A stretch of DNA of 33,665 nucleotides from an uncultured Caryophanales bacterium. Its GTDB lineage: Bacteria > Bacillota_I > Bacilli_A > RF39 > UBA660. A program made the translations under genes and the position numbers. Shown one piece after another: positions 7,988 to 16,178 of this stretch (positions are counted from its first letter, which is position 1; each line of letters starts with the position of its first letter). The DNA lies in assembly GCA_946414975.1 (NCBI GenBank), contig CAMKQS010000009.1:1-33665 (forward strand). Reading direction: 5' to 3'. The notes below the pieces were generated by a model. That model did no database searches and was not told the origin of the DNA. It saw only the letters and a program-made list of their open reading frames with translations.

Positions 7988-8506
7988 ATGAAAACAAATT
8001 ATAAATGGATTTTTACAGTGTTTTTAGTTTCATTTTTGCTTGCTATGTTTTTTACTTTTATAGCAGAAACAATTATATCTAATGTATCGTTATTAATAGG
8101 GATTATTATTACTCTATTAATTGTATTTATAGGTATTATTTGTGATATGGTAGGTGTTAGTATTTCTACAGTAAAAGAAGAACCATTTCATGCAATGGCA
8201 TCTAAAAAAATTAAAGAAGCAAAAACTGCATTAATGCTTATAAAAAATAAAGATAAAGTATCATCTATATTTTGTGATGTAATTGGTGATGTATGTGGAG
8301 TTATTACTGGTTCCACCGGTGCAGCAATAATTTTAGGAATTACAAATATATCTAAGTTAAATCCACTTTTAGTATCATTAATTATAATGGGACTTTTATC
8401 CACACTTACAATAACAGGTAAAGCAATAGGTAAGAATATTGCTATGAGAAATAGTACAAGTATTATTAGAACTGTTGCTAAAATAATCAGTATATTTAAA
8501 AGATAG
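7988..8506 (+). CDS. oapA: OLE-associated membrane protein (OapA-like)
   Basis: A GGAGGT site precedes this 172-residue protein. Two hydrophobic helices open it (about residues 9-28 and 33-55) and two more follow (about 98-118 and 122-142), giving a four-segment membrane protein. Between the pairs is a conserved soluble stretch: DMVGVSIS, EEPFHAMASKKIKEAK and VSSIFCDVIGDVCGVITGS. These resemble the DUF21/CNNM-like core shared by OapA proteins. OapA binds OLE RNA and brings it to the membrane. The position directly after the RNA supports the assignment. The last codon and stop lie in the following terminator stem. Confidence 0.85.
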   Translation: MKTNYKWIFTVFLVSFLLAMFFTFIAETIISNVSLLIGIIITLLIVFIGIICDMVGVSISTVKEEPFHAMASKKIKEAKTALMLIKNKDKVSSIFCDVIGDVCGVITGSTGAAIILGITNISKLNPLLVSLIIMGLLSTLTITGKAIGKNIAMRNSTSIIRTVAKIISIFKR

Positions 8507-8533
8507 TTTACATATTTCTGTAAACTTTTTTTC
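8505..8533 (+). terminator. Terminator after oapA
   Basis: AGTTTACA and TGTAAACT are perfect complements around a six-base loop, followed by a long T run. Confidence 0.85.
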
Positions 8534-8608
8534 TTTTTTATTAAATGTATTATTTAATATTGAAAATAAGTTTTGTATATGATAATTTATAAATGAAAGG
8601 ATGGAGTT

Positions 8609-9628
8609 ATGAAAAAGAAAAGTTTTGTAGTAATAGTTATTATACTTGTTTTAATTATTATAGGATTATGTGCATTTATTGTATATGATAAAGATTTGCT
8701 TGGTTTAAAAAAGGAAAATAATAGTAATAGTGAATCAGTAAAAAAAGGTAAAGGGAATACTGATAAACTAGAGGTAGGGTCTATTGGCAATAATAATAGT
8801 AAAATACCACTTAGAATGGATGAAAAATTTTATTTTGATATTGAGGATGGAAAAGTTGTTTTTAATAAATCGGATGGAGCTAAAATTATTGATTCAACTA
8901 TAAAAGATAAAGTTTTACAAATTGCACTAGGTGTAAGTTGTGATGGTTCTGATGCTAGAATAGCAGCTCTTACTGACAAAGGTGAAGTATTCTATAACAA
9001 AGTTGAAAGATTTACAAATATGTCAAATAATAATTTTGACTATGCATTTGATTTTGATAAAGTAGTTTCAGACGAGACTGTATATGGAATTGAAACTGTT
9101 GAACAAAAAAGGCCTTTAACTTGCAGTGGTACATCAATTTATGCATATGTAAATAAAGATGATAAAAAAATTATAAATATAAAAAAGGATAAAAATAATT
9201 CTTATCAAGAAGCTTCTTTAGGTCATACATATAATCAACTTTATCCATATGAAGATTTTATAATGTATTTTGAACTAGGTGGACCAATGCTTTTAATTGA
9301 AAAAGATGGAAAAATAATGTTTGAAGATGATTATCGTATTTTTAATTCTAATATATATTTAACATATGATAATAAATATATTTATGCTAAAAAGGTATAT
9401 GAAAAAAGTGATTCAAATCAAAGTATTAGTAAAAGTATAATAATTGGTAAAGATAATTCTGTTTATTTAATGACATTAGAAAAATCAATAGATAGTTATT
9501 CGACTTATACATATAGTGTTGAAAAAACAGATAAAACTTTTAAAAATGTAGAAGAAGTAAAGAATGAAGTTGGTATTGTTACTTCAGCAACTATTGAATA
9601 TACAGACGGAACAAAAGAAAAATTATAG
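8609..9628 (+). CDS. Membrane-anchored extracytoplasmic protein of unknown function
   Basis: The 339-residue protein begins MKKKSF and then has one hydrophobic helix (about residues 6-27) without a lipobox, so it is probably anchored with the bulk outside the cell. A Ser/Asn/Lys-rich linker (residues 35-65) leads to a domain that looks beta-rich, with repeated short Tyr/Ile/Asp strands and turns such as DGKI, DKGE and DGTK. I do not recognise a family. Three cysteines (two in the ectodomain, in VSCDG and LTCSG) could form a disulfide. The gene has an AAAGGATGGAG ribosome region and follows the oapA terminator, so it is a separate unit. Confidence 0.8.
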   Translation: MKKKSFVVIVIILVLIIIGLCAFIVYDKDLLGLKKENNSNSESVKKGKGNTDKLEVGSIGNNNSKIPLRMDEKFYFDIEDGKVVFNKSDGAKIIDSTIKDKVLQIALGVSCDGSDARIAALTDKGEVFYNKVERFTNMSNNNFDYAFDFDKVVSDETVYGIETVEQKRPLTCSGTSIYAYVNKDDKKIINIKKDKNNSYQEASLGHTYNQLYPYEDFIMYFELGGPMLLIEKDGKIMFEDDYRIFNSNIYLTYDNKYIYAKKVYEKSDSNQSISKSIIIGKDNSVYLMTLEKSIDSYSTYTYSVEKTDKTFKNVEEVKNEVGIVTSATIEYTDGTKEKL

Positions 9629-9686
9629 TAGCTCTATATTTTTTCTTTTTTTTATTGTATAATAATTATATAGAGTTGGTGATAAA

Positions 9687-10955
9687 ATGTTTGTCGATGA
9701 GGTAATATTAGAATTGCAAGCAGGACGCGGTGGAAATGGGTGTATGGCATTTAGACGCGAAAAATATGTTGAAATGGGTGGACCATTTGGTGGAAATGGT
9801 GGATCTGGTGGAGATATTATTTTTAAGGTTGATGAAGGATTAAATACGCTGATTGATTTAAGATATAAAAAATTATATAAAGCTGATAATGGTGAACACG
9901 GTGAAGGAAAGGGAATGCATGGTAAGAATGCTAAAAATTTGGTTATCAAGGTACCGCCAGGAACGGTTGTTACTGATATAGATAGCAATAGTGTAATAGC
10001 TGATTTGGTTGAGAAAGATCAAGAAGTTATAATTGCTAAAGGTGGACGTGGTGGACGTGGAAATATGGCCTTTGCAACCCATGCAAATCCTGCCCCAGCT
10101 TTTTGTGAGAATGGAGAACCTGGGGAGAGTATTAAAGTTAAAGTAGAATTAAAGTTACTTGCAGATGTTGGTTTAGTTGGATTACCTAGTGTTGGAAAAT
10201 CTACAATTATTTCTTGCATTAGTGCTGCCAAACCTAAGATTGCTGCATATCATTTCACTACTTTGTCTCCTAATTTAGGTGTTGTTAAAGCAAGTGATAA
10301 TAGATCATATGTTGTTGCTGACCTTCCTGGACTTATCGAAGGAGCATCATTAGGAGAAGGACTTGGTGATAAATTCTTAAAACATATTGAAAGAACTCGT
10401 GTTATTGCTCACGTTATAGATATGTCGGGAATTGAAGGAAGAGATCCTTATGATGACTATGTTGTAATAAATAAAGAACTTGAAAATTTTAATAAAAAGA
10501 TATTAGATAAACCACAAATAATAATTGCTAATAAAATGGACATGCCGTCTTCTTTAGAAAATTTAGAAAAATTTAAAAAGAAGGTTGATTTACCAATATA
10601 CCAAGTATCAGCAATCAAAAATGAAGGCTTAAATACAGTTGTTAATGTACTTGCTGATTATCTTGATAAAATAAAAAAAGAACCAATTAGTGATGTTGTA
10701 AATGAAAGCCATGTTGTATATAAATTTAAAGAAGAAAAACCATTTAAAATTATAAAAGAGAAAGATGGATTTAGAATTAAAGGCGATAAGATAGAAAAAA
10801 TTTTAAAAATGACTTGGTTTGCATCTGATGAAACATATCGAAGATTTTCAAATAAAATGAAAAAAATGGGGATTGAAGATGAATTGCGTGAGATGGGTGC
10901 GAAAAATGGTGATATGATTTATATACTTGATTATGAATTTGAATATAGGGAGTGA
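9687..10955 (+). CDS. obg: Obg-family GTPase (CgtA)
   Basis: All three Obg domains are present in 422 residues. The glycine-rich Obg fold occupies residues 1-158 (AGRGGNGCMAFRREKYV, GGPFGGNGGSGGDI). The G domain follows with GLPSVGKST (G1, near 165), DLPGLIEGAS (G3, near 212), and NKMD (G4, near 283). A C-terminal OCT domain runs from about 345 to the end. Obg binds the large ribosomal subunit, helps its maturation and links it to (p)ppGpp and stress. The ATG has only a weak ribosome site (GGTG). A TATAAT lies at 9658-9663 without a convincing -35. The stop lies just before a prepilin gene, suggesting cotranscription. Confidence 0.97.
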   Translation: MFVDEVILELQAGRGGNGCMAFRREKYVEMGGPFGGNGGSGGDIIFKVDEGLNTLIDLRYKKLYKADNGEHGEGKGMHGKNAKNLVIKVPPGTVVTDIDSNSVIADLVEKDQEVIIAKGGRGGRGNMAFATHANPAPAFCENGEPGESIKVKVELKLLADVGLVGLPSVGKSTIISCISAAKPKIAAYHFTTLSPNLGVVKASDNRSYVVADLPGLIEGASLGEGLGDKFLKHIERTRVIAHVIDMSGIEGRDPYDDYVVINKELENFNKKILDKPQIIIANKMDMPSSLENLEKFKKKVDLPIYQVSAIKNEGLNTVVNVLADYLDKIKKEPISDVVNESHVVYKFKEEKPFKIIKEKDGFRIKGDKIEKILKMTWFASDETYRRFSNKMKKMGIEDELREMGAKNGDMIYILDYEFEYRE

Positions 10956-10957
10956 TT

Positions 10958-11350
10958 ATGAAAAGGGGATTTACTTTGATAGAGTTGCTAGCTGTTATAG
11001 TATTAATTGCTTTAATTTCATTGCTTACAGTTACAACAGTTAGTAAACAATATAAAGATGGAAAAGCTGAAATATCTAATCAACAAATTGAGATTATTAA
11101 GTTATCTGCTCAAATGTGGGGTAGTGAAAATAAAAACATTATTTCAAGGATTGATGACTGTGCTTCTATTACGGTTGGTTTTTTAAAAGAACAGGGTTAT
11201 ATTGATAATGATATAAAAGATCCAGCAACCAATACAAAGATTAAGGATAATTTATATATAAATATAAAAAAGAATAATTCTAGTTATTCATATGAAATAG
11301 AAAGTAAAGAAACAACAAAGTGTGATGCTTTAGAAATAGGTGAAATATGA
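10958..11350 (+). CDS. Type IV prepilin-like protein
   Basis: The protein of about 130 residues begins MKRGFTLIELLAVIVLIALI, a class III signal: short basic leader, cleavage after Gly by prepilin peptidase, then Phe-Thr-Leu-Ile-Glu and a hydrophobic helix. The pilin body follows, with two cysteines (DDCASITV and KCDALEI) that may form a C-terminal disulfide. ATG 10958 is preferred to GTG 10952 because AGGGA at 10946-10950 is well spaced from it. It is close to competence pseudopilins (ComGC type) but an exact subunit cannot be named. The stop overlaps the next gene as ATGA. Confidence 0.88.
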   Translation: MKRGFTLIELLAVIVLIALISLLTVTTVSKQYKDGKAEISNQQIEIIKLSAQMWGSENKNIISRIDDCASITVGFLKEQGYIDNDIKDPATNTKIKDNLYINIKKNNSSYSYEIESKETTKCDALEIGEI

Positions 11351-11754
11351 GAAAAAAAGGGTTTACATTAATAGAATTACTTGCATCTATAACTATACTT
11401 GCTTTATTAGCTTTAATAGCTATACCTGCAGTATCAAAACAAATGAGAGATAGTAAAAAAAGTTTATATAACAATCAAATTGAAAATATAAAGTCTGCTG
11501 CTGTAGCTTGGGGAACTAATAATTTATTTAAATTACCAGAGGATGATTCTTGTATTACATTGACTCTTGGTTATTTGAAGGAGTTAGGATATATAGATAA
11601 TAATGTTATTAATCCTAAGGAAAATGAGGAGTTTGATGATAATAATACCTTTGTTAATATATCTAAGTCTGGAAATAATTATTTATATATAGTTAAAACT
11701 AGTGGTAACAAATGTTCTTTAGTAGACGATGCAATAGAAAATCAAGAACATTAA
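11347..11754 (+). CDS. Second type IV prepilin-like protein
   Basis: This 135-residue paralogue starts MRKKGFTLIELLASITILAL, with the same prepilin peptidase motif, and has similar later blocks (LGYLKELGYIDNNVINP versus VGFLKEQGYIDNDIKDP) and two cysteines in matching places. The two genes are therefore a tandem duplication. The ATG overlaps the preceding stop, so they are translated together. No pilus ATPase, platform protein or peptidase is visible in the window; the nearby comEA/comEC pair makes a role in DNA uptake plausible but not shown. Confidence 0.88.
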   Translation: MRKKGFTLIELLASITILALLALIAIPAVSKQMRDSKKSLYNNQIENIKSAAVAWGTNNLFKLPEDDSCITLTLGYLKELGYIDNNVINPKENEEFDDNNTFVNISKSGNNYLYIVKTSGNKCSLVDDAIENQEH

Positions 11755-11786
11755 AAGAAATGTATGTGATAATACATTTCTTTTTA
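11753..11786 (+). terminator. Terminator after the prepilin pair
   Basis: AAAAGAAATGTAT and ATACATTTCTTTT form a perfect 13-bp stem around a six-base loop and run into T bases. Confidence 0.9.
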
Positions 11787-11822
11787 TTATAAAATGTTGT
11801 ATAATATTTTAGGGAGATTGAT

Positions 11823-12542
11823 ATGGTTTATACATCTATTAATAATAATATTATAAAAGAAATTAAAAAATTACAGAAAAAAAAATATCGCGATGAATAT
11901 AATAAATTTATAGTTGAAGGGGAACACTTAGTAAGTGAAGCTATAAAAGCGGATGCTATTGATTTTGTTATTTTAGAAGAAAATTATACTTTTGATACTG
12001 ATAAAAAGGTTATTAAAGTAACTGATAAGATACTAAAGTATTTAAGTAATCTTGATACTCCACAGAAAATAATGGCTGTGTGTAATAAGCCTAGTAATAA
12101 TGAATTAGGTAGTAGATTAATTGTTCTTGATAATATTCAAGATCCTGGTAATTTAGGAACGATAATAAGAAGTAGTGTAGCATTTAATTTTGATACTATA
12201 GTAGTTAGTAATGATTCAGTTGATGTATATAATAGTAAAGTTATTAGGGCTACACAAGGTATGGTATTTAAAGTAAATATTATAGCTGTTGATTTAGATA
12301 GTTTCTTAAATAGTATTAAAGGTGATTATAAAATAATTGGTACAGATGTTAATCATGGTTCTGATGTATCTGATTTTAAAAAAGAAGAGAAATTTGCTAT
12401 AATAGTTGGAAATGAAGGACAAGGAATGTCTTTTAGTACAAAAGAATTATGTAGTGATTTTGTATATATACCTATGTCCAAAAACTGTGAGAGTTTAAAT
12501 GTCGGGGTCGCTGCTAGTATTATTATGTATGAATTAAGGTGA
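11823..12542 (+). CDS. SpoU/TrmH-family RNA 2'-O-methyltransferase
   Basis: This 239-residue protein has an N-terminal RNA-binding domain (residues 15-90, with YNKFIVEGEHLVSEAI) and a SPOUT catalytic domain carrying the three family motifs: LDNIQDPGNLGTIIRSS near residue 101, IVGNEGQGM near 191, and IPMSKNCESLNVGVAAS near 217. These enzymes use S-adenosylmethionine in a trefoil knot to methylate ribose 2'-OH groups in rRNA or tRNA. The length and layout fit the RlmB/YsgA-like group, but the target nucleotide is not determinable. AGGGAG precedes the ATG. rimM starts four bases after the stop. Confidence 0.92.
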   Translation: MVYTSINNNIIKEIKKLQKKKYRDEYNKFIVEGEHLVSEAIKADAIDFVILEENYTFDTDKKVIKVTDKILKYLSNLDTPQKIMAVCNKPSNNELGSRLIVLDNIQDPGNLGTIIRSSVAFNFDTIVVSNDSVDVYNSKVIRATQGMVFKVNIIAVDLDSFLNSIKGDYKIIGTDVNHGSDVSDFKKEEKFAIIVGNEGQGMSFSTKELCSDFVYIPMSKNCESLNVGVAASIIMYELR

Positions 12543-12546
12543 TAAA

Positions 12547-13029
12547 TTGAAATTAGTTTATTTAGGTAAATTTGTAAATACACATGGATTAAAGGGAGAA
12601 ATAAGAATTATTAGTGATTTTGAATTTAAGGATGATGTGTTTAAAGTAGGAAATAGTATATATATTGATAATAATAAATATATTATTAATAGTTATCGTA
12701 AACATAAAAATTATGATATGGTTATGTTAGAAGGAATTAATAATATAACTGATATAGAATCATATAAAGGAGCTAATGTTTATATAGATATTGATGAATA
12801 TAACTTTGAATTTGTTTATTCAGATTTAATAGGTATTGATGTTTATATGGATGGTAAATACAAGGGAAAAGTTATTGAAATATTAAAAAGTAAATTATAT
12901 CCAATATTAAAAATTGAAAACAATGGTAATTATCTTGTTCCATACACTGATATTTTCATAAAAAAAATTGATTTAGATAATAATAGTATTATAATAAATT
13001 CAATAAAGGGGTTATTTGATGAAGATTGA
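12547..13029 (+). CDS. rimM: Ribosome maturation factor RimM
   Basis: This 160-residue protein has the RimM pattern: an N-terminal barrel starting LVYLGKFVNTHGLKGEIRI and a C-terminal PRC-barrel with LIGIDVYMDGKYKGKV, PILKIENNGNYLVPYTD and IDLDNNSIII. RimM binds S19 and helps maturation of the 30S head. The start appears to be TTG at 12547. The end overlaps trmD by 11 bases, the usual rimM-trmD partnership, but rpsP is absent and a SpoU methylase precedes it instead. Confidence 0.94.
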   Translation: MKLVYLGKFVNTHGLKGEIRIISDFEFKDDVFKVGNSIYIDNNKYIINSYRKHKNYDMVMLEGINNITDIESYKGANVYIDIDEYNFEFVYSDLIGIDVYMDGKYKGKVIEILKSKLYPILKIENNGNYLVPYTDIFIKKIDLDNNSIIINSIKGLFDED

Positions 13030-13690
13030 TGTATTAACACTTTTTCCAGCAGTTATAGAAAGTTATATAAATGAATCAATTATAAAACGGGCTATAGAAA
13101 AAAATATAGTAGAAATTAATGTACATAATATTAGAGATTACAGTAAGGATCCACATAAAAAAGTCGATGATTATCCGTATGGTGGAGGAGTTGGAATGGT
13201 TTTAATGCCACAACCTATTTTTGATGCAGTAAGATCTTTAAAAACTAAAGATTCTAAAGTTATATTAATGACTCCACAAGGCAAAACTTATAACCAAGTA
13301 GTAGCTCGTTCTTTAGCAAATAGTAAGCATTTAATTATTATATGTGGTCATTATGAAGGCTTTGACGAACGAATTAGGCATTTAGCTGATTTAGAAATAA
13401 GTATTGGGGACTTTATACTTACTGGTGGTGAAATTGCTTCTTTAGCGATTATTGATAGTACAGTAAGATTAATTGATGGTGTGATTAATAGAAAATCTCA
13501 TGAAGATGATTCTTTTGAAAATAATTTATTAGATTATCCTGTTTATACTCATCCGTATGTTTTTGAAGGGTTAAAAGTACCAGATATATTATTATCAGGA
13601 CATCACGAAAATATTAATAAGTGGCGTTTAGAAGAGCAGATTAAAAGAACAAAAGAAAGACGCCCTGATTTATTAGAGAAGAGGGATTAA
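13019..13690 (+). CDS. trmD: tRNA (guanine37-N1)-methyltransferase
   Basis: TrmD methylates G37 next to the anticodon and prevents +1 frameshifting. The protein of about 223 residues shows KIDVLTLFP at the start, YGGGVGMVLMPQP near residue 58, ICGHYEGFDERI near 110, and SIGDFILTGGEIA near 130, all diagnostic of the knotted SPOUT fold of TrmD, plus a C-terminal helical part ending in RTKERRPDLL. ATG 13019 is preferred over the preceding TTG codon; AAAGGGG lies upstream. The stop is directly followed by the next ATG (TAAATG). Confidence 0.97.
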   Translation: MKIDVLTLFPAVIESYINESIIKRAIEKNIVEINVHNIRDYSKDPHKKVDDYPYGGGVGMVLMPQPIFDAVRSLKTKDSKVILMTPQGKTYNQVVARSLANSKHLIIICGHYEGFDERIRHLADLEISIGDFILTGGEIASLAIIDSTVRLIDGVINRKSHEDDSFENNLLDYPVYTHPYVFEGLKVPDILLSGHHENINKWRLEEQIKRTKERRPDLLEKRD

Positions 13691-14206
13691 ATGAAGAATT
13701 ATATTTGTAAGAGAACAAAAAACGGTTCTGTCGTTATTTTGGATAGAAATATGTTGTCAGGCCTTAATTTTAATCCTAAGAATAATAATAATTATGGTAT
13801 TAGCGTGAGTAAAATGATAATTGTAAAACCTGATATTGTAAAAAAATTACTCATTAAATCAACAAAAAGAAAATTAGATAAGTTTATTGAATTTCTAGCA
13901 GGCCTTACGGATGATGATGATACTACTGATGCATCACTAAGAGAGGCGTTAAATGATTTAAGTAGATATAGAAATATTGTTGAATATAAATATAAAAAAT
14001 ATTTAGATGAAAAATATCAGGAGCAATTAATTGCAAAAATTGATATATTAGAAGGTGAAATTAAGAAAAAATTGATATATGGAGATAACGAAAAATCACT
14101 TAACAAAATATATCAAGAAATGTATAAAAATATGATTGCAAATATGTATTTACGTCAAGAAGCAAATACATATGAAAACGAGAATGAAAATAGGCGTACA
14201 AGATAA
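13691..14206 (+). CDS. Unknown mostly helical protein
   Basis: This 171-residue protein follows trmD without a gap and shares its operon. The first about 50 residues look like a small beta unit (YICKRTKNGSVVILDRNML), the rest is charged helix with an acidic turn (TDDDDTTD near residue 76) and possible coiled-coil stretches after residue 95. No family is recognised, no membrane segment or signal peptide is seen. GAGAAGAGGG at the end of trmD is its ribosome site. Position suggests a translation- or envelope-linked role, but nothing specific supports this. Confidence 0.75.
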   Translation: MKNYICKRTKNGSVVILDRNMLSGLNFNPKNNNNYGISVSKMIIVKPDIVKKLLIKSTKRKLDKFIEFLAGLTDDDDTTDASLREALNDLSRYRNIVEYKYKKYLDEKYQEQLIAKIDILEGEIKKKLIYGDNEKSLNKIYQEMYKNMIANMYLRQEANTYENENENRRTR

Positions 14207-14218
14207 AGGAATGATATT

Positions 14219-15133
14219 TTGGAAAGTATTTTAATAATTCATAATCCATATAGTGGTAATCAAAAAAATTTTGATAGTATAAAAAATAATTTGATAAAAA
14301 TTGCAACAGAAAAAAATTATAATCTTGAGTTTATTGAAACTAAAAAAAAACATCATGCTACTAAAATAATAAAAAATTTAACTAAAAAATATAAATATGT
14401 TTTTTCAATGGGTGGAGATGGAACTTTTAATGAACTTGTTGCTGGTAATGTTAAGAGAAAAGAACAGTATATTTTAGGACACATTCCATATGGAACGACA
14501 AATGATTTAAGAATATCTTTTGGTCTAGCTAATAATACTATAGATGCTTTTAATGATTTAATTGATGGTAAAAATGTATCATATGATGTTTTATCAGTTA
14601 ATAATACACCTTTTACATATGCAGCTGGATTTGGAAAACTATTAAATATTCCATATGAGACAGAGAAAAAAAATAAGGTTAAATATGGATATATGGCTTA
14701 TTTTACCGATGGAATAAAAGATATTTTTACAAAAAAGACAAAATTATATAAAGTAAACTATGAAATGAATGGTAAAATAAGACAAATAGATACATCTTTA
14801 TTACTTATATCTAATTCTAATCAAATGGGTGGACTTAGTATATATAATGATTCATATATGAATGATTCTAAATTTGAGGTATTAATTGGTAAGACCAATT
14901 CCATTATTAAGTTGGCAATAGGTTTTTTACAAATTCAGAAATTTAAGAAAAGTAAATATTATAAAATAATTAGGACTGATTTTTTAAAGGTTAAAATTGA
15001 TTCTAAAGAAGATTATAAAAATTGGTGCATTGATGGTGAAAAATATGAAAATAAGCCAAGTGAATATAATATAAAAATATTAAAAAAAATAAGATGTAGA
15101 GTATCTAAAAAAGCTAAGGGATATATTTCTTAA
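14219..15133 (+). CDS. Diacylglycerol/lipid kinase (YegS/DagK family)
   Basis: The 304-residue protein has the DAGK catalytic domain at the N-terminus: HNPYSGNQKN near residue 7, the nucleotide-binding SMGGDGTFNELVAG near 62, and PYGTTNDL near 88. The C-terminal beta sandwich includes YAAGFGKL and WCIDGE, as in YegS/BmrU/DgkB-type lipid kinases, which phosphorylate diacylglycerol or related lipids at the membrane face. The start is probably TTG at 14219, after an AAAGGAATG ribosome region; the ATG at 14211 is out of frame. A long-armed terminator follows. Confidence 0.93.
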   Translation: MESILIIHNPYSGNQKNFDSIKNNLIKIATEKNYNLEFIETKKKHHATKIIKNLTKKYKYVFSMGGDGTFNELVAGNVKRKEQYILGHIPYGTTNDLRISFGLANNTIDAFNDLIDGKNVSYDVLSVNNTPFTYAAGFGKLLNIPYETEKKNKVKYGYMAYFTDGIKDIFTKKTKLYKVNYEMNGKIRQIDTSLLLISNSNQMGGLSIYNDSYMNDSKFEVLIGKTNSIIKLAIGFLQIQKFKKSKYYKIIRTDFLKVKIDSKEDYKNWCIDGEKYENKPSEYNIKILKKIRCRVSKKAKGYIS

Positions 15134-15152
15134 TGTATTTTTTAGCTTTTTT
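15107..15152 (+). terminator. Terminator after the lipid kinase
   Basis: AAAAAAGCTAA and TTAGCTTTTTT form an 11-bp stem with a 24-base loop. The left arm lies within the kinase coding end. Confidence 0.6.
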
Positions 15153-15153
15153 C

Positions 15154-15182
15154 TTGACGCATTTTTAAATATATAGTACCAT
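15154..15182 (+). promoter_or_regulatory. Probable promoter of the dehydrogenase gene
   Basis: TTGACG and TACCAT are spaced by 17 bases just before the dehydrogenase. The -35 is good; the -10 is a weak match. Confidence 0.5.
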
Positions 15183-15197
15183 GATAATGGTGATTTT

Positions 15198-16109
15198 ATG
15201 AAAAATAAAGTAGTTTTAATAGGATGTGGTAATGTTGGTATGAGCTATGCTTATGCTCTTTTGAATCAACGTACTTATGTAAATGAACTTGCTTTAATTG
15301 ATCTTGATATGAAAAGAGTAGAAGGAGAAGTTATGGATTTAAATCATTGTCTTGCTTTTGCTCCTTCTAAAATAGATATAAAAGCAGGTAGTTATGATGA
15401 TTGTAAAGATGCAAGTATGGTTGTAATTGCTGCAGGTGCTAATCAAAAAGTTGGCGAAACTAGAATGGATTTAATTAAGAAAAATAGTACTATATTTAAA
15501 GATATTGTAACTAAGGTTGTAAATAGTGGATTTGATGGTATTTTTTTAGTTGCTACTAATCCTTTAGATGTAATGACATATTTAACTTATAAGTATTCTA
15601 AATTTCCTGCTCATAAAGTTATTGGTTCAGGCACCATTTTAGATACTGCTCGTTTAAGATATTTGATTGCTGAAAAAATAAAAATTAATCCTAAAAATGT
15701 TCATGCATATGTAATTGGTGAACATGGTGATTCTGAATTTGTTCCTTGGAGTAATGCTAATATTGGGTTACAGAATATAAATACATATATTACTGTGGAA
15801 CAATGTGAGAGTATATATAAAGAAGTAAAAAATGCGGCTTATGAAATAATTGAAAGAAAAGGCGCTACGTATTATGGAATTGGTATGTGTTTAGTAAAAA
15901 TTACTAATACTATTTTAGGTGATGAAAACAATATTATAACTGTATCTACGTATGATAAATTAAATGATGTATATGTTGGACTTCCTGCTGTTATTAATAA
16001 AAAAGGAGTTGCTGCTAGAGTTTATGTTGAATTAAGTAGGGAAGAAGTAGAAAAATTACAAAATTCAATAGATATTATTAGGAATGCAATTGATGAAATA
16101 GATTTATAA
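15198..16109 (+). CDS. ldh: L-lactate dehydrogenase-type NAD-dependent oxidoreductase
   Basis: Of 303 residues, the N-terminal Rossmann fold shows GCGNVGMSYAYAL (NAD binding, near residue 9) with Asp at the end of strand two (LIDLDMKR, NAD over NADP). The mobile loop reads ANQKVGETRMDL: Gln at the specificity position favours lactate/pyruvate over malate, where Arg is usual. Catalytic His lies in GEHGDSEFVPWS near residue 176, and substrate Arg in TARLRY near 152. The enzyme would reduce pyruvate to lactate and regenerate NAD in fermentation. A close 2-hydroxyacid dehydrogenase cannot be excluded. It forms a single-gene unit between promoter and terminator. Confidence 0.9.
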   Translation: MKNKVVLIGCGNVGMSYAYALLNQRTYVNELALIDLDMKRVEGEVMDLNHCLAFAPSKIDIKAGSYDDCKDASMVVIAAGANQKVGETRMDLIKKNSTIFKDIVTKVVNSGFDGIFLVATNPLDVMTYLTYKYSKFPAHKVIGSGTILDTARLRYLIAEKIKINPKNVHAYVIGEHGDSEFVPWSNANIGLQNINTYITVEQCESIYKEVKNAAYEIIERKGATYYGIGMCLVKITNTILGDENNIITVSTYDKLNDVYVGLPAVINKKGVAARVYVELSREEVEKLQNSIDIIRNAIDEIDL

Positions 16110-16121
16110 TCTATTTTTTTT
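16096..16121 (+). terminator. Terminator after ldh
   Basis: AAATAGATT and AATCTATTT form a nine-bp stem with a three-base loop, followed by T bases; the stop codon is in the loop region. Confidence 0.8.
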
Positions 16122-16178
16122 AAAGGAAAAAACATAGTAAATATTGTATATATTAGTAGGGCATCAAAAGGAGGATAT

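Noticed and set aside
9623..10231. Proline-rich minus-strand frames opposite obg
   Set aside because: They are the antisense of the glycine-rich Obg domain, a composition effect.
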